A DNA stretch of 64,000 bases, taken from the NCBI GenBank assembly GCA_001898385.1, contig MKTT01000111.1:1-64000 (forward strand), read 5' to 3'. This DNA is from Planctomycetales bacterium 71-10. Lineage in GTDB: Bacteria; Planctomycetota; Planctomycetia; Isosphaerales; Isosphaeraceae. The translations under genes and the position numbers were made by a program. Below are positions 24,093 through 33,192 of the stretch, in pieces (position 1 is the first letter of the stretch; each line of letters starts with the position of its first letter). The notes under the pieces were generated by a model. It was not told the origin of the DNA and did no database searches. It saw only the letters and a program-made list of their open reading frames with translations.

Positions 24093-26855
24093 ATGGCGAC
24101 GGCGGGCAGGGCTCTGGTGGCGACGGTGGACTCGGTCGTCCACGCGTACGGTCGATCGTCGCGCGCGCTCGACGGGGTGACGGCCGAGTTCCCGGCCGGG
24201 TGCATGATCGGCCTGATCGGGCCCGACGGCGTCGGCAAGTCGACGCTGATGGGGCTGATCGCGGGATCCCGGAAGGTGCAGGCGGGGAAGGTGATCGTGC
24301 TCGGCGGCGACATCGCCGACGAGGGCCACCGCCGCGACGCCTGCCCGCGGATCGCCTACATGCCGCAGGGCCTGGGCAAGAACCTGTACCCGGAGCTGAG
24401 CGTCTACGAGAACATCGACTTCTTCGCCCGCCTCTTCGGGCTCTCGGCCGCGGAGCGCCGCGAGCGCATCCCCGCGCTGCTGGAGGCGACCGGCCTGGGC
24501 CCGTTCCCGAACCGGCCGGCGGGGAAGCTCTCCGGGGGCATGAAGCAGAAGGTCGGCCTCTGCGGGGCGCTCGTCCACGACCCCGACCTCCTCATCCTCG
24601 ACGAGCCGACGACGGGCGTGGATCCGCTCTCGCGGAAGCAGTTCTGGAGCCTGATCGACACCATCCGCGAGTCCCGCCCCGGGATGAGCGTCCTGGTCTC
24701 CACCGCGTACATGGACGAGGCCCAGCAGTTCGACTGGCTGATGGCCATGAACGCGGGCAAGATCCTGGGCGCGGGCACGGTGCAGGAGGTCCTCGATCGC
24801 ACCGGCACGAAGGACCTGGAGGCGGCGTTCGTCCAACTCCTGCCGCCCGAGGCCCGCGGCGACCACAAGGAGCTGACCATCCCGCCCCGCAAGGACGTCG
24901 AGGGCCCGCCCGCGATCGTGGCGAAGCACCTCACCAAGAAGTTCGGGGCCTTCACCGCGGTCGACGACGTCAGCTTCACGATCCCCCGCGGCGAGATCTT
25001 CGGCTTCCTGGGCTCCAACGGCTGCGGCAAGTCGACCACGATGAAGATGCTCACCGGCCTGCTGCCGCCGACGTCCGGCGAGGCGCTGCTGTTCGGCGAG
25101 CCCATCGACGCGGGGGGCGTCGACGCCCGCAAGCGCGTCGGCTACATGTCGCAGGCGTTCTCCCTGTACGCCGAGCTGACGGTCTCGCAGAACCTCTGGC
25201 TCCACGCCCGGCTGTTCCACCTCCCCGCGGGGAAGATGGCCGGGCGGATCGACGAGCTGGTCGACCGCTTCGGCCTGCGGCCGTACCTCGACCACGACTC
25301 CGGCGCGCTGCCGCTGGGGATCCGCCAGCGCCTGTCGCTGGCCGTGGCCGTGATCCACGACCCGGAGATCCTGATCCTGGACGAGCCCACGTCGGGCGTC
25401 GACCCGGTGGCCCGCGACGAGTTCTGGGAGCTGCTGATCGAGCTGTCGCGGGGCGAGTCGATCACGATCTTCATCACGACCCACTTCATGAACGAGGCGA
25501 TGCGCTGCGACCGGATCTCGCTGATGCACGCCGGCAAGGTGCTCGCGGCCGACGCCCCCGCGGCGCTGATCGCGGCGCGCCGGGCCCCCGACCTGGAGAC
25601 GGCCTTCATCGGCTACATCGAGGACGCCATCGGCGCCGGGGCCGAGGCCGGCAAGGACGAGCAGGCCCGCGAGGCGCTCCGGCGGGCGATGTCGACCGAG
25701 GCGCACGGCGGCTCCGGCCCCGCCCTCTTCAGCCCGGCGCGGGCCCTGGCGTTCGCCCGGCGGGAGACGTCGGAGATCCTCCGCGACCCCGTCCGGCTGG
25801 CGTTCGCGTTCGCGGGGTCGCTGCTGCTGATGCTGATCTTCGGCTACGGCATCACGACCGACGTGGAGCACATCCGATACGGCCTGTTCGACCAGGACCA
25901 GACCCCGGAGAGCCGGTCGCTCGACGCGGCGTTCGCCGAGACCCGGCGCTCGTTCCGCGAGCTGGCCCCCGTGGCCTCGGCCGACGAGGGCCGGCGGCGG
26001 CTGAAGGCCGACGACGTCTCGATGGTCCTGGAGGTCCCCCCCCACTTCGGCCGCGACCTGCTGAAGGGGCAGAAGCCCGAGGTCACCGCCGCCATCGACG
26101 GCTCCAGCCCGTTCCGGGCCGAGACGATCAAGCAGTACGCCGAGGGGACCTACATGACCCACATGCAGGACGTCTACCGCACGCAGTACGCCGGCGAGTC
26201 GGCGTCCCCCTCGGCCGGCATCCAGCCCAGGTTCCGGTACAACCCGACCTTCGAGAGCATCTACGCCATCGTCCCCAGCGTGCCGCCGATCCTGATGGTC
26301 CTCATCCCCGCGATCCTCATGGCCGTGAGCGTCTCCCGCGAGAAGGAGCTGGGGTCGATCGTCAACTTCTACGTCTCGCCCGCCACGCGGCTGGACTTCC
26401 TGATCGGCAAGCAGCTCCCCTACGTCGCCATCGGGATGATCAACTTCGTCCTGCTGACGACCCTGGCCGTCCTGGTCTTCGGGGTCGGCGTGAAGGGGAG
26501 CCTGGCGACGCTGGTGCTCTGCGCCCTGCTGTACGTCGCGGCGACGACCGCGCTGGGGCTGGTGATCTCCGGGATCACGGGCTCGCAGGTGGCGGCCGTC
26601 TTCGTCACCACGATCCTGACGATGGTCCCCACGACGCAGTTCTCGGGGATGCTCCAGCCGGTCTCCACGCTGATGGGGGGCGCGCGGGTGGTGGGCTCGG
26701 TCTGGCCGACGACGTATTACATGCACGCCAGCGTCGGGGCGTTCACGAAGGCCCTCGGGCCGCGACTGCTGCTGCACGACGCCCTGATCCTGGCGGCCTT
26801 CGTGCCGGTCCTCATGGCCGCGGCCGTCGCCCTGCTGCGGCCCCAGGAGACCTGA
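24093..26855 (+). CDS. Fused ABC transporter: two ATPase domains plus ABC-2 permease (RbbA-like)
   Basis: The 920-residue protein has two nucleotide-binding domains and a membrane half. NBD1 has Walker A 'GPDGVGKST' near residue 43, signature 'LSGGMKQKV' and Walker B 'LLILDEPTTGVDP'. NBD2 has 'GSNGCGKST' near residue 307, a degenerate signature 'LPLGIRQRL' and 'LILDEPTSGVDP'. From about residue 560 there are membrane helices of the ABC-2 type with a large extracellular loop. This matches RbbA/YhiH. It likely powers export through the adjacent HlyD adaptor; the substrate is unknown. It lies 55 bases after hlyD and 4 before the next permease. Confidence 0.88.
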   Translation: MATAGRALVATVDSVVHAYGRSSRALDGVTAEFPAGCMIGLIGPDGVGKSTLMGLIAGSRKVQAGKVIVLGGDIADEGHRRDACPRIAYMPQGLGKNLYPELSVYENIDFFARLFGLSAAERRERIPALLEATGLGPFPNRPAGKLSGGMKQKVGLCGALVHDPDLLILDEPTTGVDPLSRKQFWSLIDTIRESRPGMSVLVSTAYMDEAQQFDWLMAMNAGKILGAGTVQEVLDRTGTKDLEAAFVQLLPPEARGDHKELTIPPRKDVEGPPAIVAKHLTKKFGAFTAVDDVSFTIPRGEIFGFLGSNGCGKSTTMKMLTGLLPPTSGEALLFGEPIDAGGVDARKRVGYMSQAFSLYAELTVSQNLWLHARLFHLPAGKMAGRIDELVDRFGLRPYLDHDSGALPLGIRQRLSLAVAVIHDPEILILDEPTSGVDPVARDEFWELLIELSRGESITIFITTHFMNEAMRCDRISLMHAGKVLAADAPAALIAARRAPDLETAFIGYIEDAIGAGAEAGKDEQAREALRRAMSTEAHGGSGPALFSPARALAFARRETSEILRDPVRLAFAFAGSLLLMLIFGYGITTDVEHIRYGLFDQDQTPESRSLDAAFAETRRSFRELAPVASADEGRRRLKADDVSMVLEVPPHFGRDLLKGQKPEVTAAIDGSSPFRAETIKQYAEGTYMTHMQDVYRTQYAGESASPSAGIQPRFRYNPTFESIYAIVPSVPPILMVLIPAILMAVSVSREKELGSIVNFYVSPATRLDFLIGKQLPYVAIGMINFVLLTTLAVLVFGVGVKGSLATLVLCALLYVAATTALGLVISGITGSQVAAVFVTTILTMVPTTQFSGMLQPVSTLMGGARVVGSVWPTTYYMHASVGAFTKALGPRLLLHDALILAAFVPVLMAAAVALLRPQET

Positions 26856-26859
26856 CGCG

Positions 26860-27984
26860 ATGGAACGGGTCGTCAACATCTTCTGGCTGGGCGTCAAGGA
26901 GCTGCGGAGCCTCCGCAGCGACACCGTCCTGGTCGTCTTCGTCGTCTACGCCTTCACCCTGGCGATCTACACGCAGGCGAAGGGGACGTCGTCCGAGGTC
27001 TACAACGCCTCCATCGGCTTCGTGGACGAGGATGGCTCGGCGCTCTCGCGCAAGATCGTCGAGGCATTCTACCCGCCCCGGTTCCAGCGGCCCGCGATGA
27101 TCAAGTCGGGCGAGGTGGACGACGCCATGGACGCGGGCCGGTTCATGTTCGTCGTCGAGATCCCGCCGCTGTACGAGCACGACCTCCGGGCCGGCCGCAA
27201 GGCCGAGGTGCTGGTGAACATCGACGCCACGGCCATGCTCCAGGCGAGCATCGGCGCCAGCTACATCCAGAACATCCTGTCGGACCAGGTCTCCGAGTTC
27301 CTCTCGCGCGCCGACGCGGGCTTCCAGGCCCCGGCGAAGCTGGTGATCCGCAAGGCGTTCAACCCCAACGGCGACACGAGCTGGTTCAACAGCATCGTCG
27401 CCCTGGTCAACCAGGTGACGCTGCTGACGACCGTCCTGACCGGCGCGGCGCTGATCCGCGAGCGCGAGCACGGGACGATCGAGCACCTGCTGGTCATGCC
27501 GCTGTCGGCGTTCGAGATCGCCGTGGCCAAGGTCTGGTCGAACGCGCTGGTGATCCTGGTCGCGGTGGCGGCGTCGATGGTGCTGGTGGTCCGCGGGGTG
27601 TTGCAGGTCCCCATCGCGGGCTCCCCCTGGCTGTTCATGGCGGGGGTGGTGCTCTACCTGTTCTTCGCCACGGCCCTGGGCGTGTTCCTGGGGACGATCG
27701 CGCGGACCATGGCCCAGTTCGCGCTCCTGATCATCCTGATCCTGATCGTGCTCCAGCTCCTCTCCGGCGGCCAGACGCCGGTGGAGAGCCAGCCGATCTG
27801 GCTCCAGCGGCTGACGTTCTTCCTGCCGTCGCGGCACTTCGTCAGCTTCTCGCAGGCGATCCTCTTCCGCGGGGCGGGGATCGAGGCGGTCTGGCCGAAC
27901 TTCGCGATGGTGGCGCTGGTGGGGACGGCGTTCTTCGCCTACAGCCTGAAGCGGTTCCGCCGGTCGATCTCCCTCAGCCGATGA
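26860..27984 (+). CDS. ABC-2 type permease (YhhJ-like)
   Basis: The 374-residue membrane protein has an N-terminal helix ('SDTVLVVFVVYAFTLAIYTQ'), a large periplasmic domain to about residue 185, then a five- to six-helix block including 'ALIREREHGTIEHLLVMPLS', the hallmark loop of ABC-2 permeases, and 'FALLIILILIVLQLLSGGQT'. It pairs with the permease half of the preceding fused transporter, completing the export trio. Its last 11 bases overlap the convergent wzt-like gene. Confidence 0.88.
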   Translation: MERVVNIFWLGVKELRSLRSDTVLVVFVVYAFTLAIYTQAKGTSSEVYNASIGFVDEDGSALSRKIVEAFYPPRFQRPAMIKSGEVDDAMDAGRFMFVVEIPPLYEHDLRAGRKAEVLVNIDATAMLQASIGASYIQNILSDQVSEFLSRADAGFQAPAKLVIRKAFNPNGDTSWFNSIVALVNQVTLLTTVLTGAALIREREHGTIEHLLVMPLSAFEIAVAKVWSNALVILVAVAASMVLVVRGVLQVPIAGSPWLFMAGVVLYLFFATALGVFLGTIARTMAQFALLIILILIVLQLLSGGQTPVESQPIWLQRLTFFLPSRHFVSFSQAILFRGAGIEAVWPNFAMVALVGTAFFAYSLKRFRRSISLSR

Positions 27985-28846
27985 CCTCGGCCGGGGCCGG
28001 CTCGGGCTCGGGCGAGGCGACCGGGGCCGGGTTGGTTATGGACTCGACGTAGGCGTCGAGGATCTCGTCGATCGGCCCGTCGGCGACGACCCGGCCCTTG
28101 TGCATCCAGAGGCCGCGGTCGCACAGGTCGCGCAGCGAGGACAGCTCGTGCGAGACCAGGATGACCGCGTGCGAGCGGTCCATCAGGCCGCGGATGCGCT
28201 CGGTGGCCTTGGCGCGGAAGGTCGCGTCGCCGACCCCCAGCGACTCGTCGACGAGCAGGATCTCCGGGTCGATCGACGTGGCGACGCCGAACGCCAGGCG
28301 GGCGTACATCCCGCTGGAGTAATACTTCAGCGGCAGGTCGGCGAACTCGCGGAGGCCGGTGAACTCGTGGATGGCGTCGACCTTGGCGAGCATCTGCTTG
28401 CGCGTGAACCCGAGCATCGCGCCGTTGAGCAGGATGTTGTCGAAGCCGGACAGCTCGGGGTTGAACCCGGCTCCCATCTCGATCAGGGGGGCGACGGTGC
28501 CGCGGACGGTCACCGTCCCGGTCGTCGGCGGGTAGATCCGGGCCAGCATCCGCAGCAGCGTGCTCTTGCCGGCGCCGTTCGAGCCGACGATGCCGATGCG
28601 CTCGCCGTGCTCGATCCGGAAGTTGACGTCGCGCAGGGCCCAGAACTCGGAGTTGGGGACGGGCCGGTCGCGGCGCAGGAGCAGCTCCAGGACGGCCCGC
28701 TTGAGCGTGAACATCTTGTCCGAGTAGTTCACGAACCGGAGCGAGACGTCGCGCAGCTCGACGAGCGGGCCGGACGGGGCCTCGGCGCGGTCGCGGCGAA
28801 GACCTCGGCCCCGGCCCTCAGAGTCGGAAAACCATCTTGTCTTCAT
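27974..28846 (-). CDS. Polysaccharide ABC exporter ATP-binding protein (Wzt/TagH-like)
   Basis: The 290-residue protein has Walker A 'GSNGAGKSTLL', the polysaccharide-exporter features 'GAGFNPELSGFDNILLNGAM' and 'LPLKYYSSGMYARLAFGVAT' (family signature region), and Walker B 'EILLVDESLGVGD'. It ends shortly after the ATPase, so it lacks the carbohydrate-binding C-terminal domain of long Wzt proteins. It overlaps the upstream permease gene by 29 bases. It energises export of O-antigen, teichoic acid-like or other surface glycans. Confidence 0.88.
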   Translation of the reverse strand: MKTRWFSDSEGRGRGLRRDRAEAPSGPLVELRDVSLRFVNYSDKMFTLKRAVLELLLRRDRPVPNSEFWALRDVNFRIEHGERIGIVGSNGAGKSTLLRMLARIYPPTTGTVTVRGTVAPLIEMGAGFNPELSGFDNILLNGAMLGFTRKQMLAKVDAIHEFTGLREFADLPLKYYSSGMYARLAFGVATSIDPEILLVDESLGVGDATFRAKATERIRGLMDRSHAVILVSHELSSLRDLCDRGLWMHKGRVVADGPIDEILDAYVESITNPAPVASPEPEPAPAEVIG

Positions 28847-29702
28847 TGGCCTTGAACGCGGCATATCCGATCCCCAGGCTGACGGCCGCCAGCGCGGCGG
28901 CGATCGCGACGATGCTGAGCTGCGGCAACGCGCCGGCGTACAGCACGGCGTGGAACATCTCGACGAAATAGAAGGCCGGGTTGAGCCAGAACAGCCAGGC
29001 CCTCTCCTCGAACTGCGACGTCGGGTAGATGATCGGGGTCGCGAAGTACCAGGCCTGGATGAAGATCCCGACCAGGTGGCCGCAGTCGCGGAAGAACGTG
29101 TTGGCCGTGGCGACCAGCAGGCTCAGCCCCAGGGTGAAGGCGAACAGCAGCACCACGGCGACGGGCAGGAACAGCATCGCCGGCGACGGCCGCGCGCCGA
29201 TCGGCAGCAGCAGCAGGAACAGGGCGGCCAGCGAGAGCAGGCCCGTCACCAGGTTGATGAGCACCCGCACCAGCGGGAAGACCAGCTTCGGGACGTAGAT
29301 CTTCCGGATCAGCGCCTCGTTCTGGATGATGCAGGTCGACGCCTCGCCGATCGAGCCGGCCAGGAACGTCCAGGGGACCATCCCGGCCAGGATGTACAGC
29401 GTATAGCTCCCCCCGCCGTCCCCGCCCACCTTGTCCATCTTCATCAGGGTGGAGAAGACCACCGAGAGCGTGAACATCATCAGCAGCGGGTTCACCAGCG
29501 TCCACAGGAAGCCCATGAACGAGCGCTGGTAGCGGACCCGAAGCTCCTGGACGACCATGTTCTGGACGACCGGCCAGAAGCGGGCCAGCTCGGCCCGGTC
29601 TTCCGCCAGGCGGCGGCCCCACACCCGCGAGGGGCGGACCCTGGGCGGGGCGGGGAAGGTCTCCACGGCCTCGGCGGCCGTCGGGTCGTTGCGGACGTCC
29701 AT
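28818..29702 (-). CDS. Polysaccharide ABC exporter permease (Wzm-like)
   Basis: From ATG 29702 the 294-residue protein begins with a soluble segment and 'VVQNMVVQELRVRYQRSFMG', the usual entry to Wzm/TagG permeases, then six hydrophobic segments such as 'LLMMFTLSVVFSTLMKM' and 'FIQAWYFATPIIYPTSQFEE'. It ends 'AFKANEDKMVFRL'. It forms the membrane channel for the adjacent Wzt-like ATPase. Longer upstream starts would read into the palindromic repeat and were rejected. Confidence 0.88.
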   Translation of the reverse strand: MDVRNDPTAAEAVETFPAPPRVRPSRVWGRRLAEDRAELARFWPVVQNMVVQELRVRYQRSFMGFLWTLVNPLLMMFTLSVVFSTLMKMDKVGGDGGGSYTLYILAGMVPWTFLAGSIGEASTCIIQNEALIRKIYVPKLVFPLVRVLINLVTGLLSLAALFLLLLPIGARPSPAMLFLPVAVVLLFAFTLGLSLLVATANTFFRDCGHLVGIFIQAWYFATPIIYPTSQFEERAWLFWLNPAFYFVEMFHAVLYAGALPQLSIVAIAAALAAVSLGIGYAAFKANEDKMVFRL

Positions 29703-29840
29703 GTTCACCTGAGGGCCGTCTCCCTGCGGCGGGCCGGGCGAGGTCCGTTCGCCCCCTGGCCAGTCCTGCGGAATCTTACGAGGAAGGTCGACATCGCGGA
29801 AGGTCAACCGCCGGGCCGGGACCTGGCCTCGGTCCGATAA

Positions 29841-29977
29841 CCCTTCTCCCTCAAGGGCGCTTTGTCGGAAACATGGGAGTGGGAGCATGAATCCTCCCTT
29901 CTCCCACGAGGGGAGAAGGATGCTTGTTATCACGCTTTTCCGATGTTTTCGACGGCGCACCTTTGAGGGAGAAGGGG
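29841..29977. repeat. Nested palindromic intergenic element
   Basis: Outer arms at 29841-29860 and 29954-29977 are inverted copies ('CCTTCTCCCTCAA' against 'TTGAGGGAGAAGG' with small gaps). A second pair around GTCGGAAACAT and ATGTTTTCGAC lies inside. The centre is a strong hairpin 'CCTTCTCCC-acga-GGGGAGAAGG' (about 29895-29919). It has no coding content. The core resembles the palindrome at 45369-45397, so this is probably a dispersed REP/MITE-like element. Confidence 0.7.
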
Positions 29978-29996
29978 CGTCGGCGTCGGCCCGCCG

Positions 29997-31862
29997 TCAA
30001 TCGCTGTCGTCGCGCATCGCGACCGTCCGGACGCCGACGCGGGAGGCGAACCGGATCTTCTCGCGGTTGGTCAGGTCGCCGATGTACTTGCGCCGCAGGG
30101 CGCTCAGCCAGCGCAGCTCGCGGCCGTCGTAGCTGACGATGACGTGCGTCAGGATCGGCCCGGCCAGCCCGAACGTGCGCTGGAGGCCGGCGACGACGTC
30201 CTCGTTGGACGCGATCTGGTTGTACCCCACGCCCACCCCGCGGGCGAACGCGGCGTAGTCGACCCGGGCGATCTCCGTGGCCGTGGTGCGGCGGAAGACC
30301 GGCTCCTGGAGCATCTGCATGTAGTGGTACGCGCCGTCGTCCAGGACGAAGAACTTCACCGGCAGCCCGGCGCGGGCGGCCGAGGTCATCTCCATGGCCG
30401 ACATCAGGAAGCAGCCGTCCCCGGTGACGCAGGCGACCTGCCGGTCGGGCCGGACATGCTGGGCTCCGATGGCCGCGGGGATCGCCCAGCCCATGCTCTG
30501 GTTGTCGGCCGGCGTGAAGTAGCGCCGGGGGCCCTGGACCTCCACCGTCTCCGACGCCCAGTGGGTCGACGCCGTGACGTCCACGAAGATCAGCTCCTCC
30601 GGCCCCAGGGCGCAACGGAGCTGGCTGAGGAAGAACATCGGGTCGACGGCCCCGGTGATCTGCTGGGTGCGGGCGATGCAGCGGTCGACGTTCCGCAGCC
30701 CGTCGATCCGCGCCCAGAGCCTGGGGTCGGCCGGGCGGCGGAGCGCGGCGGCGTCGGCCAGCAGTCGGTCGAGGAAGACCCGCGAGTCCGAGACCAGGCA
30801 GTGGCTTGTCGGGACGTTCTTGCCGAGGTTGTCCGGGTTGATGTCGACGTGGACGACCTCGGTCCTGGGGATGGCGTAGTTGGCCGTGGAGACCTCGCTG
30901 TAGCGCACGCCGACGGCCAGCACCAGGTCGACGTCCTTGAACACCTTCTCGGCGGCCCGCGTCCCCTGCTTGCCGTAGCCCCAGCCGACCGCCAGCGGGT
31001 GCGAATCGGCGATGACCCCCTTGCCGCTGACGGACGTCGCCACCGGGGCCTGGAGCATCTCGGCGACGGCGGTCAGCGACGGCCCGGCCTCCACGCAGCC
31101 GTTGCCGGCGTAGATGCCGATGCGCTTCTTGCGGTCGCGGAGGTGGCAGGCCACGCGCTGGTAGGCGGCCTCGTCGAACGGGACGGGCAGGGGGGGGGGC
31201 GGCGGCTGGTCGTAGTCCCAGACCTCCAGGAACAGGGGGTACGGGATCACGACCCCGACCGGACCGGGCTCGCCGGACTGCGCCAGCCGGAAGGCGTGGA
31301 ACAGGGTGCCGGGGATCTCCGCCGCATGCCGGACGACGAGCTGCGCCTTCACCACGGGCCGCAGCAGCGCCTCGTTGGCCAGTCCGTGGACCTGCCCGAC
31401 CGGAGCGCCGGCCGAGCGGTCGACGTCGGTGATGAGGGCGACGACCGGCACGCCGTCGTACAGGGCCTCGCCCAGCCCCGTCAGGCAGTTGGTCAGCCCC
31501 GGGCCGGGGACGACCGACATCACCCCCACCCGCCCCGTGGCGCGGGCGGAGGCGTCGGCCATGACGCTGGCGGAGAACTCGTGGGCGACGAGGAAGTACG
31601 GGACGCCATACGCCTTGAAGGCGTCCCACAGCTCGTTGTTCTGCGCCCCGGGGATGCCGAAGACGGTGGGCGTGCACTCGCAGCGGATGGCGGCGGCGGC
31701 GGCCTGCGCGCCGGTCATCCGGCCCCGGACGCCGTCGCGGTGGGCGTAGCGGCCCAGCTCCACGCCGGCCTCCGCCGGGGGGGCCTGCGTCGCGACGGCG
31801 ACCGCGCCCGCCGCGACGGCCGCCGTCCCCAGGGCCTGGCGACGGTTGAGCTTCGGCGTCAT
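29997..31862 (-). CDS. Tat-exported thiamine-diphosphate enzyme (acetolactate synthase-like)
   Basis: The 621-residue protein begins with a twin-arginine signal ('LNRRQALGTAAVAAGAVAVA'; ATG 31862). The rest has the three-domain ThDP layout: PYR domain with activating Glu95 in 'VAHEFSASVMADASARATGR', a middle domain, and PP domain with 'TGDGCFLMSAMEMTSAARAG' (GDG at 481-483). The usual NN metal-binding pair near residue 508 reads DD ('VLDDGAY'). Cofactor-binding enzymes use Tat because they fold before export, so this is probably periplasmic. Acetolactate synthases are cytoplasmic; the substrate here is unknown. Confidence 0.78.
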   Translation of the reverse strand: MTPKLNRRQALGTAAVAAGAVAVATQAPPAEAGVELGRYAHRDGVRGRMTGAQAAAAAIRCECTPTVFGIPGAQNNELWDAFKAYGVPYFLVAHEFSASVMADASARATGRVGVMSVVPGPGLTNCLTGLGEALYDGVPVVALITDVDRSAGAPVGQVHGLANEALLRPVVKAQLVVRHAAEIPGTLFHAFRLAQSGEPGPVGVVIPYPLFLEVWDYDQPPPPPLPVPFDEAAYQRVACHLRDRKKRIGIYAGNGCVEAGPSLTAVAEMLQAPVATSVSGKGVIADSHPLAVGWGYGKQGTRAAEKVFKDVDLVLAVGVRYSEVSTANYAIPRTEVVHVDINPDNLGKNVPTSHCLVSDSRVFLDRLLADAAALRRPADPRLWARIDGLRNVDRCIARTQQITGAVDPMFFLSQLRCALGPEELIFVDVTASTHWASETVEVQGPRRYFTPADNQSMGWAIPAAIGAQHVRPDRQVACVTGDGCFLMSAMEMTSAARAGLPVKFFVLDDGAYHYMQMLQEPVFRRTTATEIARVDYAAFARGVGVGYNQIASNEDVVAGLQRTFGLAGPILTHVIVSYDGRELRWLSALRRKYIGDLTNREKIRFASRVGVRTVAMRDDSD

Positions 31863-32256
31863 GCTCCGACTCCTTCCGGAAGGTCCCCATCCTGGTCGAG
31901 GCGCGTCCCGAGTCCCCGGGCCGGCCGCCTCGCGCATCCCTGCGAGGCTTGTATCGGCCGCCCGGCCCTCGCGCCTGGTCCCGCGGGACGGCCGAGGTCG
32001 CGTTCCCGTCGCGCCGACCCGCACGATCGCCAAGGTTTATTAGCGGAGGAGCCTTCTCGCCCCTGCGGTCCTAAGATCCGGGCGCAGGCCCCAGGGCGAT
32101 CCGCCCTTCGCTCGTCCCGATTCGATCGGCCGGGCCGGGCGGCGAGCGTGGTTCTTGAGGTCACCGTCGTTCGACGCGAATCATTCTAGGCCGAAGATTT
32201 TCGATGGATTCGGTCGAATTTATGTGAATTTCGAAATGATTCCGCGTTTTGGACCC
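31863..32256. other. Divergent intergenic region
   Basis: Lies between the minus-strand ThDP gene and the plus-strand PEP-CTERM gene. The left 300 bases are GC-rich with no frame I can support; the right part (32160-32350) becomes sharply AT-rich and contains the promoter annotated at 32257. Confidence 0.5.
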
Positions 32257-32285
32257 TTGACATGAAGATGTCTGGCGTCTAATTT
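32257..32285 (+). promoter_or_regulatory. Sigma70-like promoter for the PEP-CTERM gene
   Basis: TTGACA (32257-32262), a 17-base spacer, and TAATTT (32280-32285) followed by an AT-rich stretch. Transcription would begin near 32292, about 60 bases before the ATG at 32354. Confidence 0.6.
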
Positions 32286-32353
32286 TTTTAATGAAATTCG
32301 GCGGCGAATTCCACGGTCTTCTCAATCTAAAGTTCATGAAGGGGATGTCATCG

Positions 32354-33163
32354 ATGAAATTGCGTCGATTCGCTACGTACGTCGCCTGCCTCGCCGCATC
32401 GATGGTCGCGGCTCCCATGACGGCGAAAGCCGACACCGCGACCCATTTCAGTTCGAACGGCCTGGGAGGCTCGCTGATCGACGACACGCTGAATCTCCTC
32501 GGGATCCCCGACGACGCCTCGTCCGAGACGACCGTCACTCAGTTCGTGGTCCCGGGATCGGGCCCCGTCTCGCTGACCTTCCAGGTCTTGTTCGATCACG
32601 GCTCTTTCCTGTATGACTTCGGCTTCTACGACGTCTCCGCCGTGACGGCGGATCCGGTCGCGGACTCCAAGGGCTATGCCATCCAGGCCCTGAGCCACTC
32701 GGTCGAGGTCTTCGACGACCGCCTGGTCGACCCGGGCGCACTGAAGACCGTGACGGTCCAGGGCGGGGCGGTCCTCGGCTTTTTCATCGTGCCGAACAAC
32801 ACGATCGCGAACGTCCTCGCCGATCCGGACAAGTTCTTTCCTTCCTCCATCACCAACGGTTTCTATCGCGCCCCGCTGTTCTCGGTGAGCGACGCCAATC
32901 CGGGGCAGTTCGACCAGTTCCTCTCGTTCCTCGGCGGCGGCAAGACGCTGTTCACGTTCGAAGACCTCTCGCGCGCGCCCGGCTCCGGGTCGGATAGCAA
33001 CTTCACCGACCTCGGCTTCTCGATCGACGTGCAACTAGGCGTCGCCCCCGTCCCCGAACCGGCTGCGCTCACCCTCGGCGGTGTTGCGGGAACGATCGGG
33101 CTGGCGCTCGCCGCAGCCCGCCGGGGCCGCCCCGAGGGACGAGCCGGGCGCATCGTCGCATAG
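32354..33163 (+). CDS. PEP-CTERM secreted protein with DUF4114-like domain
   Basis: The 269-residue protein has a signal peptide ('FATYVACLAASMVAAPMTAK'), a beta-rich region and a segment 'GSDSNFTDLGFSIDVQLG' typical of the DUF4114 domain, then the sorting signal 'PVPEPAALTLGGVAGTIGLA' and an arginine-rich tail. The start ATG 32354 is preceded by AAGGGG at a proper 9-10 base spacing; earlier in-frame ATGs (32336, 32345) lack this. It is probably anchored or released at the surface by the exosortase pathway. The function is unknown. Confidence 0.8.
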   Translation: MKLRRFATYVACLAASMVAAPMTAKADTATHFSSNGLGGSLIDDTLNLLGIPDDASSETTVTQFVVPGSGPVSLTFQVLFDHGSFLYDFGFYDVSAVTADPVADSKGYAIQALSHSVEVFDDRLVDPGALKTVTVQGGAVLGFFIVPNNTIANVLADPDKFFPSSITNGFYRAPLFSVSDANPGQFDQFLSFLGGGKTLFTFEDLSRAPGSGSDSNFTDLGFSIDVQLGVAPVPEPAALTLGGVAGTIGLALAAARRGRPEGRAGRIVA

Positions 33164-33192
33164 CCTCGCTTCGCGGGGGCCGATCGCCACGT

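Noticed and set aside
23934..26924. A 996-residue minus-strand frame opposite the ABC transporter
   Set aside because: It mirrors the RbbA-like gene, with no domain of its own.
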